A DNA stretch of 7,709 nucleotides from Flavobacteriia bacterium. GTDB lineage: Bacteria > Bacteroidota > Bacteroidia > Flavobacteriales > Flavobacteriaceae. The stretch is taken from contig JAHBAN010000235.1 in the NCBI GenBank assembly GCA_018500075.1, positions 1 to 7,709 on the forward strand. Reading direction: 5' to 3'. Below are positions 1-4,431 of this stretch, piece by piece (positions within the stretch are counted from its first letter, which is position 1; each line of letters opens with the position of its first letter). The notes below the pieces were generated by a model, which made no database searches, was not told the origin of the DNA, and saw only the letters and a list, made by a program, of their open reading frames with translations. The translations under genes were made by a program, and so were the position numbers.

Positions 1-49
1 CCACAGCGCGCGCCTCCCCCGCGCCCGCCAGAAGCAGCAGCCGCCTCAT
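1..49 (-). CDS. Start of an unidentified gene overlapping the ABC ATPase gene (partial)
   Basis: An ATG at 49-47 overlaps the TGA stop (48-46) of the ABC ATPase gene as ATGA, the usual arrangement of translationally coupled genes. Only 16 codons are visible before the window edge. They read MRRLLLLAGAGEARAV, with two arginines followed by a leucine run, which resembles the start of a signal peptide or membrane segment. The position after an ABC ATPase would suit a transport-related or exported protein, but that is inference. The piece is too short to identify. Confidence 0.45.
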   Translation of the reverse strand, partial: MRRLLLLAGAGEARAV

Positions 50-1131
50 GCCACCTTCGGAAACACAAAGCAGCGATCGCGGCGGATCGACAGCCAGAGC
101 GCCTTGCCCACCGAGGGCAAAAACACATTCGGAACCGTCACCCGCAGCTTTGAGCCGTCATGATCCATGCGAAACTCGACAAGGCTCTCGTTGCCCATAA
201 AGCGCGCGCGCTCCACAATCCCGCGCGCCGCCGCCCCGTCGCTCGGCGTCGGATCGGGGCCGCGCCCGTCGCGGTCAAAATCAATCTTGAAGTGCTGCGG
301 ACGAATGACAATCTCCACAGCCTGCCCGTCCGCCACACCAGGCGCCAGAAACTGCCCAAAAGGCGTATCCGTCAGCGCCCCGCGCACAACACCGTCGATC
401 ACATTGATATCGCTGAAAAAACCGACTGCTTCTTTGTCGCGGGGCGCATTGTAAATATTGTAAGGCGCGCCGCGCTGCACAATTTTGCCGCCCCGCATCA
501 AAGCAATCTCGTCCGCCATACGCATCGCCTCATCCGGCTCATGCGTCACCAGCAAAACCCCGGTGTCCTCCTGCTTGAGCACATCCAGCGTCTCGTCGCG
601 GATCTCGTCGCGCAGCCGGTTGTCCAGCCCCGAGAACGGCTCATCCATCAACATCAGCCGTGGCCGCGGCGCCAGCGCCCGCGCCAGCGCAACCCGCTGC
701 TGCTCCCCGCCCGAAAGCTCGTGAGGATAGCTCTCTTCAAATCGCGCAAGGCCGACCCGCGCCAAAAGCGCGCGCACCCGCGCCGCCTTTTCGGCCCGCC
801 CGCCGCTCAGCCCGAAGGCCACGTTTTCCGCCACGCTCAAATGCGGAAACAGCGCAAAATCCTGAAACATCAAGCCGGTGTTGCGCCGCTCGGGCGGAAT
901 CCGGAACACCGTGTCACAGACCAGCGCCCCGTCGACATATATCTGCCCGCTGTCCTGCATATCCACCCCGGCAATCATCCGCAGCGTGGTCGATTTGCCG
1001 CAGCCCGACGGCCCCAAAAGACAGGTCACCTGCCCCGGCTCAAGGGTGAGCGACACATCATCCACCACAACGCGCCCCTCAAAAGAGCGCTTCAGATTGC
1101 GAATATCGAGCCTCGGGGGGAGCTTGGTCAC
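46..1131 (-). CDS. ABC transporter ATP-binding protein, ferric/spermidine-type (FbpC/PotA-like)
   Basis: This is the cytoplasmic ATPase subunit of an ABC importer, 361 aa. It shows every nucleotide-binding motif: Walker A GPSGCGKST (40-48), Q-loop glutamine (Q90, in MFQDFALFPHLS), signature LSGGEQQR (139-146), Walker B LMLMDEP (159-165) with catalytic E164, D-loop SGLD (167-170) and switch histidine H197. After about residue 240 a C-terminal regulatory part includes IRPQHFKI (276-283), which looks like a TOBE domain as in FbpC, PotA and CysA-like ATPases. Length and layout fit the ferric iron/polyamine/sulfate group. The substrate cannot be read from this subunit, and no permease or binding-protein gene is seen beside it, unless the partial gene that follows is one. 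The start is GTG (1131-1129), with AAGAGG (complement of 1138-1143) placed 6 nt upstream. FbpC-like is my best guess, and thiamine or putrescine uptake are alternatives. Confidence 0.93.
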   Translation of the reverse strand: MTKLPPRLDIRNLKRSFEGRVVVDDVSLTLEPGQVTCLLGPSGCGKSTTLRMIAGVDMQDSGQIYVDGALVCDTVFRIPPERRNTGLMFQDFALFPHLSVAENVAFGLSGGRAEKAARVRALLARVGLARFEESYPHELSGGEQQRVALARALAPRPRLMLMDEPFSGLDNRLRDEIRDETLDVLKQEDTGVLLVTHEPDEAMRMADEIALMRGGKIVQRGAPYNIYNAPRDKEAVGFFSDINVIDGVVRGALTDTPFGQFLAPGVADGQAVEIVIRPQHFKIDFDRDGRGPDPTPSDGAAARGIVERARFMGNESLVEFRMDHDGSKLRVTVPNVFLPSVGKALWLSIRRDRCFVFPKVA

Positions 1132-1161
1132 AGATCGCCTCTTGCAGTTGCCGATAGAGCA

Positions 1162-1182
1162 ACCCGACAGGTTTCATCGGGT
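1162..1182 (-). promoter_or_regulatory. Hairpin in the ABC ATPase leader
   Basis: ACCCGA (1162-1167) and TCGGGT (1177-1182) are perfect complements separated by 9 nt, 31 bp upstream of the GTG start at 1131. A competing pairing, GGTTT (1170-1174) with AAACC (1186-1190), uses part of the same sequence. The A/T-rich TTTTATAC (minus strand, about 1190-1182) next to it could be a promoter -10 region, so the structures may or may not be transcribed. A role in control is only a guess. Confidence 0.25.
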
Positions 1183-1230
1183 ATAAAACCCTTTAGCAGC
1201 CGCGCCCAAGCCCCGCAAGCGGATCGGCCC

Positions 1231-1266
1231 GCTCCAAAGCCCGCTCCAAAGCCTGCTCCACAGCCT
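1231..1266. repeat. Three tandem copies of a 12-bp repeat
   Basis: The unit GCTCCAAAGCCC occurs at 1231-1242, as GCTCCAAAGCCT at 1243-1254 and as GCTCCACAGCCT at 1255-1266. The copies differ by one or two bases. A second short tandem repeat, GCCGCCCGAG twice (1292-1301 and 1302-1311), follows. Both lie in noncoding DNA and look like slippage-prone simple repeats. Confidence 0.7.
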
Positions 1267-1342
1267 TCCGCGCGGCGCCCCCCGGCCCGAAGCCGCCCGA
1301 GGCCGCCCGAGGGGGTCCGGGCCAGTCCCGCCCGGCTCCGCT

Positions 1343-1364
1343 CTTTTTCTTTCCAAAAATATCC
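1343..1364. repeat. CCAAAAATATCC intergenic element (Rhodobacterales-type)
   Basis: A T-rich tract (1344-1352) is followed by CCAAAAATATCC (1353-1364). On the minus strand it reads GGATATTTTTGGAAAGAAAA. I recall near-identical strings, ATATTTTTGGAAAGA followed by purines, as frequent between genes in Rhodobacterales genomes, often beside GC-rich palindromes as here. The recall is from memory and the window holds only this copy. Confidence 0.4.
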
Positions 1365-1422
1365 ACTCCGCCGCTGCCCCGGCGCAAAACGCCTCAGGCC
1401 GGGCGCAGCACGCGCCCCAAAG

Positions 1423-1500
1423 GCTAAGGCGCGCGCGGGTCAGACCGAAGGTCTGGCGCGCGCGCGCGCGGCGCTGCCGCAGGCAGCGCAACGCCTTAGC
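1423..1500. repeat. Nested palindromic element at the end of the DUF2842 gene
   Basis: Outer arms GCTAAGGCG (1423-1431) and CGCCTTAGC (1492-1500) are perfect 9-bp complements. They enclose two further perfect hairpins: CAGACC/GGTCTG (1441-1446, 1450-1455, loop GAA) and GCGCTGCC/GGCAGCGC (1471-1478, 1482-1489, loop GCA). Alternating GC runs lie between them (1431-1437 and 1456-1470). The right outer arm includes the TAA stop of the DUF2842 gene (1498-1496). In minus-strand RNA it would form a branched, very stable 3' structure. There is no T-tract directly after it, so it may act as a 3' end stabiliser or be a dispersed REP-like repeat rather than a classical terminator. Confidence 0.65.
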
Positions 1501-1744
1501 GTTCATCCTCCCAAAGGATCGGCTCGGCGTCAGGGTCAGGCTTGCCAATCCCCTTGAAAAGCCCCTTGAACGGAAAGATCCACGCCAGCCCGAGACCGAT
1601 ATAAATCCCCAGCTCCAACACAAGATGGGGCCGCGGCAGCCAGCTCACAACCGTGACACAGACCACCACATAGAGCGGCATCCCGATCACCAGAACCAGC
1701 AGCGCCAGCCAGCGTCGCGCCTTAAAGCTCAAAGCGTCAAACAT
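1496..1744 (-). CDS. DUF2842 family small membrane protein
   Basis: This gene encodes 82 aa. I recognise it as DUF2842, a small inner-membrane protein of unknown function found in alphaproteobacteria. Two hydrophobic segments are visible, about residues 13-35 (LALLVLVIGMPLY onward) and 42-59 (VLELGIYIGLGLAWIFPF). A basic stretch (KGLFKGIGK) and an acidic end (LWEDER) follow. The start ATG (1744-1742) lies 5 bp after the purA stop, and AGGA (complement of 1754-1757), inside the last purA codons, is a fitting ribosome binding site. It is therefore very probably cotranscribed and translationally coupled with purA. The alternative upstream start in the same frame would overlap purA and is not favoured. 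The stop codon sits inside the palindromic element that follows. Confidence 0.88.
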   Translation of the reverse strand: MFDALSFKARRWLALLVLVIGMPLYVVVCVTVVSWLPRPHLVLELGIYIGLGLAWIFPFKGLFKGIGKPDPDAEPILWEDER

Positions 1745-1749
1745 CCGCC

Positions 1750-3045
1750 TCAGTCCTGAAACGGATCGGTGACAAGGATGGTATCCTCGCGCTCGGGGCT
1801 GGTGCTCACCATCGCCACAGGGCAATCGATCAGCTCCTCCACACGGCGCACATATTTGATCGCCTCCGCCGGCAGATCCGCCCAGGAGCGCGCGCCCTCG
1901 GTGCTCTCCGACCACCCTTTCATTTCCTCATACACCGGCGTGCAGCGCGCCTGCGCTTCGGCGGCGGTCGGCAAATAATCCAGCCGCTCCCCGTCCAGCT
2001 CATAGCCGACACAGATCTTGAGCGTCTCAAACCCGTCCAGAACGTCAAGCTTGGTCAGCGCGATCCCGTTCACACCGCTCGTCGCGCAGGTCTGGCGCAA
2101 CAGCGCCGCATCAAACCAGCCACAGCGCCGCTTGCGCCCCGTCGTGGTGCCAAATTCATGGCCCCGCGTGCCCAGCCGCTCGCCATCGGCATCCTCAAGC
2201 TCGCTCGGAAACGGCCCCTCGCCCACGCGTGTGGTGTAAGCCTTGACAATTCCGAGCACAAAATCGATCGCGCCCGGCCCCATGCCAACGCCCGTCGCGG
2301 CTTGCCCGGCAATCACATTGGAGCTGGTCACAAACGGATAGGTGCCAAAGTCGATGTCCAGAAGCGCGCCCTGCGCCCCCTCAAACAAGATCCGCTTGCC
2401 CGCCTTGCGCTTCTCGCTGAGCACTTTCCAGACCGGCGCCGCATAGGGCAGGATCTGCCAGGCAATATCGCGCAGCGCCTCGATCAACGCCTCACGGTCC
2501 ACCGGCGCGATGCCCAAGCCCTTGCGCAGCGGGTCGTGGTGCTGAAGCGCGCGATCCACACGCGCCACAAGCGTCGCCTCATCTGCCAGATCGGCAACAC
2601 GGATCGCGCGCCGCCCGACCTTGTCTTCATAGCACGGGCCAATGCCCCGCCCGGTCGTGCCAATCTTTGTGCCTTTGCTCGCCGCGTCTTCGCGGGCGCG
2701 GTCAAGCTCGCCATGAATCGGCAGGATCAGCGGCGTATTCTCCGCAATCATCAGGGTCTCGGGGCTGATCTCGACGCCCTGCGCGCGCACGGTCTCGATC
2801 TCGCGCATCAGGTGCCATGGGTCCAGCACAACCCCGTTGCCGATCACACTCAGCTTGCCGCCGCGCACAACACCCGAAGGCAGCGCATGGAGCTTGTAAA
2901 CCTTACCGTCAATAACAAGCGTATGGCCGGCGTTGTGCCCGCCCTGAAAGCGCGCGATCACATCGGCGCGCTCAGACAGCCAGTCTACAATCTTGCCTTT
3001 GCCCTCGTCGCCCCATTGTGCGCCGACAACCACTACATTTGCCAT
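1750..3045 (-). CDS. purA: Adenylosuccinate synthetase PurA
   Basis: PurA joins IMP and aspartate using GTP to form adenylosuccinate, the first committed step from IMP to AMP, in the cytoplasm. The protein has 431 aa, the usual bacterial length, and begins MANVVVVGAQWGDEGKGK. The GTP/IMP-binding motif GDEGKGK is at 12-18 with catalytic D13, and the GHNAGHT motif at 36-42 carries catalytic H41. The family blocks GAQGALLDIDFGTYPFVTSS (223-242), EFGTTTGRKRRCGW (297-310) and TKLDVLDG (331-338) are all present. The start ATG (3045-3043) has GAGGGGG (complement of 3051-3057) 5 nt upstream. The DUF2842 gene follows 5 bp downstream. The sequence looks intact, with no truncation or odd composition. 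Confidence 0.98.
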   Translation of the reverse strand: MANVVVVGAQWGDEGKGKIVDWLSERADVIARFQGGHNAGHTLVIDGKVYKLHALPSGVVRGGKLSVIGNGVVLDPWHLMREIETVRAQGVEISPETLMIAENTPLILPIHGELDRAREDAASKGTKIGTTGRGIGPCYEDKVGRRAIRVADLADEATLVARVDRALQHHDPLRKGLGIAPVDREALIEALRDIAWQILPYAAPVWKVLSEKRKAGKRILFEGAQGALLDIDFGTYPFVTSSNVIAGQAATGVGMGPGAIDFVLGIVKAYTTRVGEGPFPSELEDADGERLGTRGHEFGTTTGRKRRCGWFDAALLRQTCATSGVNGIALTKLDVLDGFETLKICVGYELDGERLDYLPTAAEAQARCTPVYEEMKGWSESTEGARSWADLPAEAIKYVRRVEELIDCPVAMVSTSPEREDTILVTDPFQD

Positions 3046-3092
3046 GCTGGCCCCCTCAGATTCTGCCTTGAGTTCCGTGTCAAACCCGCGCT

Positions 3093-3121
3093 CCTATATC
3101 GCGCTGTGTGACGGGGCGAAA
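3093..3121 (-). promoter_or_regulatory. Possible purA promoter
   Basis: On the minus strand TATAGG (complement of 3093-3098) could be a -10 element. TTTCGC (complement of 3116-3121), 17 bp upstream, could be a poor -35. This would give a purA leader of about 40 nt. The -35 match is weak and overlaps a small inverted repeat, GGCGAA (3115-3120)/TTCGCC (3129-3134). purA could instead be read through from the DUF6614-like gene 130 bp upstream. Confidence 0.28.
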
Positions 3122-3175
3122 CACCTAATTCGCCGCAGCCCCTCGCAGATCACGGCAGTCAGGCAACAGCAAAGC

Positions 3176-3526
3176 TCAAATCAGGGCCATACGCTCGGCG
3201 CGCTCGGGGTCGGGAAACGGGCGGTAAAGCCCGATATCAACCTCCCCCACCATCTGGTGCACCGTGGTGTAGAGCTGCTCGACTTCCTCGCCCGCCTGTC
3301 CGGCATAGCGAAACGCCTGATCAAGCTGGGTCAGATCGTTGACTTCGATCTCAAGCAAAAAGTCGCGCGACTGTGGCGCTCCAAAGCCGAGCTTGCGCCG
3401 GCAGAGCCGCCAGCCGAGAATAACCTTATGCGCCAGAAGATGCCCCATCCAGGCCTCAAGCGCCGCCGCAAACGCCAGCGCCTTGGCATTGTCGCGCAGA
3501 TCAATTTCGCAATGATAAATATTCAT
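3176..3526 (-). CDS. DUF6614-like conserved protein of unknown function
   Basis: This gene encodes 116 aa and begins MNIYHCEIDL. It matches my recollection of a small Rhodobacterales family (DUF6614). The pattern is an N-terminal beta strand, an alanine-rich helix (KALAFAAALEAWMGHL, 15-30), a strand with basic residues (GWRLCRRKLGF, 38-48), DFLLEIEVNDL (55-65) and a helix. The end is YRPFPDPERAERMALI (101-116). The two strand-helix halves suggest a dimeric alpha+beta fold, which is inference. There is no signal peptide or membrane segment, so it is probably cytoplasmic. The start ATG (3526-3524) has AGAGGA (complement of 3532-3537) 5 nt upstream. The frame stays open up to 3628, but the upstream part reads unlike the family and lacks this signal. 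Its function is unknown. Confidence 0.85.
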   Translation of the reverse strand: MNIYHCEIDLRDNAKALAFAAALEAWMGHLLAHKVILGWRLCRRKLGFGAPQSRDFLLEIEVNDLTQLDQAFRYAGQAGEEVEQLYTTVHQMVGEVDIGLYRPFPDPERAERMALI

Positions 3527-3604
3527 TTCAATCCTCTGACAGTCTTTTGCAGCATCCTGACAGGCAAAGCCTACCAAACCCTTAATCCGCAAATCCGGGG
3601 CATA

Positions 3605-3626
3605 AAAACGGGGGCAAAACGGGGGC
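3605..3626. repeat. Two tandem copies of AAAACGGGGGC
   Basis: AAAACGGGGGC occurs at 3605-3615 and again directly at 3616-3626, with an 11-bp period. It lies about 80-100 bp upstream of the DUF6614-like start. On the minus strand each copy reads GCCCCCGTTTT. It may be a pair of protein-binding half-sites or a chance duplication. Confidence 0.6.
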
Positions 3627-3713
3627 ACAGATTCCTTAACACAGCCTAAAGGCCCGCCCGCCAGCGCACGCTGCGTTAGCTAATTTTTCCTTACCAAAGC
3701 CCCGACGGACCCG

Positions 3714-3743
3714 GTGCACGCTTTGTGCACGCCCTGTGCACGC
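3714..3743. promoter_or_regulatory. Three GTGCACGC repeats at 11-bp spacing (possible operator array)
   Basis: GTGCACGC is found at 3714-3721, 3725-3732 and 3736-3743. The three exact copies are separated by 3-nt spacers (TTT, CCT), so the period is 11 bp, close to one turn of DNA. Each copy contains the 6-bp palindrome GTGCAC. The array lies between the divergent DUF6614-like and secG genes, about 105 bp upstream of the predicted secG -35. The regular phasing suggests cooperative binding of one protein on one face of the helix, but the binding protein is not known. Confidence 0.55.
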
Positions 3744-3776
3744 TTATCACCCCCCCGAAATCGCCCCTCCGGCCCC

Positions 3777-3816
3777 GCTTAACCATGCCTGACGCAGGCT
3801 TAAGCGCCTGTTAAGC
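3777..3816. repeat. GCTTAA/TTAAGC repeats with an internal hairpin
   Basis: GCTTAA (3777-3782) pairs with TTAAGC (3800-3805) and encloses GCCTG-ACG-CAGGC (3787-3799), giving a stem-loop with a 4-nt bulge. GCTTAAGC (3798-3805) is itself a palindrome. A further TTAAGC lies at 3811-3816, 11 bp after the previous one, preceded by a second GCCTG (3806-3810). The cluster sits just upstream of the predicted secG promoter. It could be a protein-binding site or a terminator-like structure, and no T-tract follows. Confidence 0.45.
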
Positions 3817-3848
3817 AAACCGTGCCGCCCCCGAGCCAAGATCACGGG

Positions 3849-3877
3849 TTGCACGCCTTCGGGCTTTCCCCTAAAAC
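3849..3877 (+). promoter_or_regulatory. Predicted secG promoter
   Basis: TTGCAC (3849-3854) and TAAAAC (3872-3877) are separated by 17 bp and match the housekeeping sigma -35 and -10 consensus at four or more positions each. The predicted start near 3884 leaves a short leader of about 27 nt before secG. There is no strong Shine-Dalgarno sequence ahead of the secG ATG. Confidence 0.45.
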
Positions 3878-3910
3878 CCGCCCAGACCAGTCTCAGGCAT
3901 CGGGCATTTC

Positions 3911-4264
3911 ATGGAAAACGTCGTTCTTATCGTCCATCTCATTTTGGCTTTGGCCCTCATCGGTGTTGTGCTCATGCAGCGCTCCGAAGGCGGCGGCCTT
4001 GGCATGGGCGGCGGCGGCGCGGGCGTCTCCGGGCGCGCGGCGGCAACAGCCCTTGGCAAAGTCACATGGATCCTTGCGATTGCCTTTATCTGCACCTCGA
4101 TCTCGCTCACAATCATCGCGGCGCAAAAGTCCGCAGGTGGCTCGGTGATCGACCGGCTCGGCGATGTGACAGCGCCCGAAGCTGTGCAAGAGGAGAGCGC
4201 AACAGATACGCTCCTGCCGCCCGCTGAAGGCGACGATGCGCCGCTCGTGCCCTCCGCCGACTGA
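3911..4264 (+). CDS. secG: Preprotein translocase subunit SecG
   Basis: SecG is the small auxiliary subunit of the SecYEG channel in the inner membrane and assists SecA-driven protein export. The protein has 117 aa. Transmembrane segment 1 covers about residues 3-22 (VVLIVHLILALALIGVVLMQ). It is followed by the family signature VLMQRSEGGGLG (20-31) and a glycine-rich loop (GMGGGGAGVSGRAA, 31-44). Transmembrane segment 2 covers about 52-71. A hydrophilic acidic tail rich in Ala, Glu, Asp and Pro (about 75-117) follows, longer than in E. coli SecG but common in alphaproteobacteria. The start ATG at 3911 is the natural beginning of the first hydrophobic segment, although its upstream ribosome binding site is weak. 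pyrG follows 167 bp downstream. Confidence 0.95.
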   Translation: MENVVLIVHLILALALIGVVLMQRSEGGGLGMGGGGAGVSGRAAATALGKVTWILAIAFICTSISLTIIAAQKSAGGSVIDRLGDVTAPEAVQEESATDTLLPPAEGDDAPLVPSAD

Positions 4265-4274
4265 CCACTACACA

Positions 4275-4304
4275 TTGACCCCGCGTTAAAAAGCGCAACA
4301 TTAT
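4275..4304 (+). promoter_or_regulatory. Alternative upstream promoter for pyrG (weak)
   Basis: TTGACC (4275-4280) and CATTAT (4299-4304) are separated by 18 bp. The -35 is good and the -10 fair. The -10 overlaps the perfect inverted repeat at 4293-4311. If used, it would add about 40 nt to the pyrG leader compared with the promoter at 4317-4345. Confidence 0.25.
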
Positions 4305-4311
4305 GTTGCGC
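4293..4311. promoter_or_regulatory. Perfect inverted repeat GCGCAACA-TTA-TGTTGCGC
   Basis: GCGCAACA (4293-4300) and TGTTGCGC (4304-4311) form a perfect 8-bp stem with a 3-nt loop in the secG-pyrG spacer. Five A precede it (4288-4292), so on the minus strand it looks like an intrinsic terminator: a GC-rich hairpin followed by TTTTT. No minus-strand gene is upstream of it here. On the plus strand it has no T-tract. It may mark the secG 3' end, block antisense transcription into secG, or be an operator at the pyrG promoter. Confidence 0.55.
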
Positions 4312-4316
4312 CTCCA

Positions 4317-4345
4317 TTGCCAAGCGGGGCCGAATCTACTATAGC
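4317..4345 (+). promoter_or_regulatory. Predicted pyrG promoter
   Basis: TTGCCA (4317-4322) and TATAGC (4340-4345) are separated by the ideal 17 bp. Each matches the housekeeping consensus at four positions. The expected start lies 6-8 nt after the -10, at C4352-C4353, inside the run CCC (4352-4354). That position matters for the leader structure described next. Confidence 0.5.
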
Positions 4346-4350
4346 TCAAA

Positions 4351-4423
4351 TCCCGTGATGATGCGGTCTTTTCAGACCGTTTCGGAGCCTTTTTGAGCGT
4401 CCTTCGCACTGCATTCACGGGAG
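4351..4423 (+). promoter_or_regulatory. pyrG leader with sequestered Shine-Dalgarno sequence
   Basis: TCCCGTGA (4351-4358), at the predicted 5' end of the mRNA, is perfectly complementary to TCACGGGA (4415-4422), which contains most of the GGGAG ribosome binding site (4419-4423, 8 nt before the ATG). Inside the loop a second perfect hairpin is formed by CGGTCT (4364-4369) and AGACCG (4374-4379) with loop TTTC, extendable by a G-U pair. It is followed by only three T, so it is a poor terminator. A further 7-bp complement, GCTCAAA (4344-4350) with TTTGAGC (4392-4398), would be available only to longer transcripts and would cross the main helix. The layout suggests translational control of CTP synthase by its own leader. 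The pairing is seen and the regulation is inferred. Confidence 0.55.
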
Positions 4424-4431
4424 TTACACAC

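Larger units (their letters stand above)
1132..1495. other. Repeat-rich intergenic region, no convincing gene
   Basis: This spacer of 364 bp lies between the DUF2842 gene and the ABC ATPase gene, both on the minus strand. It holds a nested GC palindrome next to the DUF2842 stop, a CCAAAAATATCC motif, short tandem repeats at 1231-1266 and 1292-1311, and small hairpins close to the ATPase start. A minus-strand reading frame crosses it (about 1369-1193), but it is low-complexity (repeats of ALER and runs of Gly, Pro, Ala and Arg) and has no good ribosome binding site. I treat it as noncoding. Confidence 0.6.
3527..3910. other. Divergent intergenic region between the DUF6614-like gene and secG
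   Basis: This 384-bp spacer separates genes facing away from each other, so it should hold both of their promoters. It contains an 11-bp direct repeat (3605-3626), a palindrome TTAGCTAA followed by five T (3676-3688), a triple GTGCACGC array (3714-3743), a GCTTAA-flanked hairpin (3777-3805) and a likely secG promoter (3849-3877). I found no convincing small gene or tRNA. The density of ordered repeats suggests regulatory sites or an unannotated small RNA. Confidence 0.5.

Noticed and set aside
160..1557. A plus-strand open frame of 465 codons opposite the ABC ATPase gene
   Set aside because: It is a shadow of the GC-rich ATPase gene and spacer. The translation is low-complexity (Arg, Pro, Ala, His) without family features, and the opposite strand has an unmistakable gene.
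2158..3111. A plus-strand open frame of 317 codons opposite purA
   Set aside because: It is the mirror of purA codon usage. It shows no recognisable domain, has no ribosome binding site and runs through the purA start region.
3176..3628. A longer start for the DUF6614-like gene, at 3628
   Set aside because: The extra 34 residues cover the GC-rich repeat region and lack family character. ATG at 3526 has a good AGAGGA site at the right distance.
3662..3688. A plus-strand terminator at CAGC-GCAC-GCTG followed by five T
   Set aside because: The stem is only 4 bp, the T run is separated from it by TTAGCTAA, and no plus-strand gene precedes it.
4363..4395. An intrinsic terminator or attenuator formed by the 4364-4379 hairpin
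   Set aside because: The stem is only 6-7 bp and is followed by three T. The five-T run (4390-4394) is 10 nt too far away for a classical terminator, though a role in the leader fold remains possible.
4393..4431. A 13-residue extension of PyrG from a TTG start
   Set aside because: CTP synthases start with MARYIF-like sequence. The GGGAG site is correctly spaced for the ATG at 4432.
4265..4431. A tRNA gene after secG, as in some proteobacteria
   Set aside because: There is no T-loop motif, acceptor stem complement or anticodon arm in this spacer.
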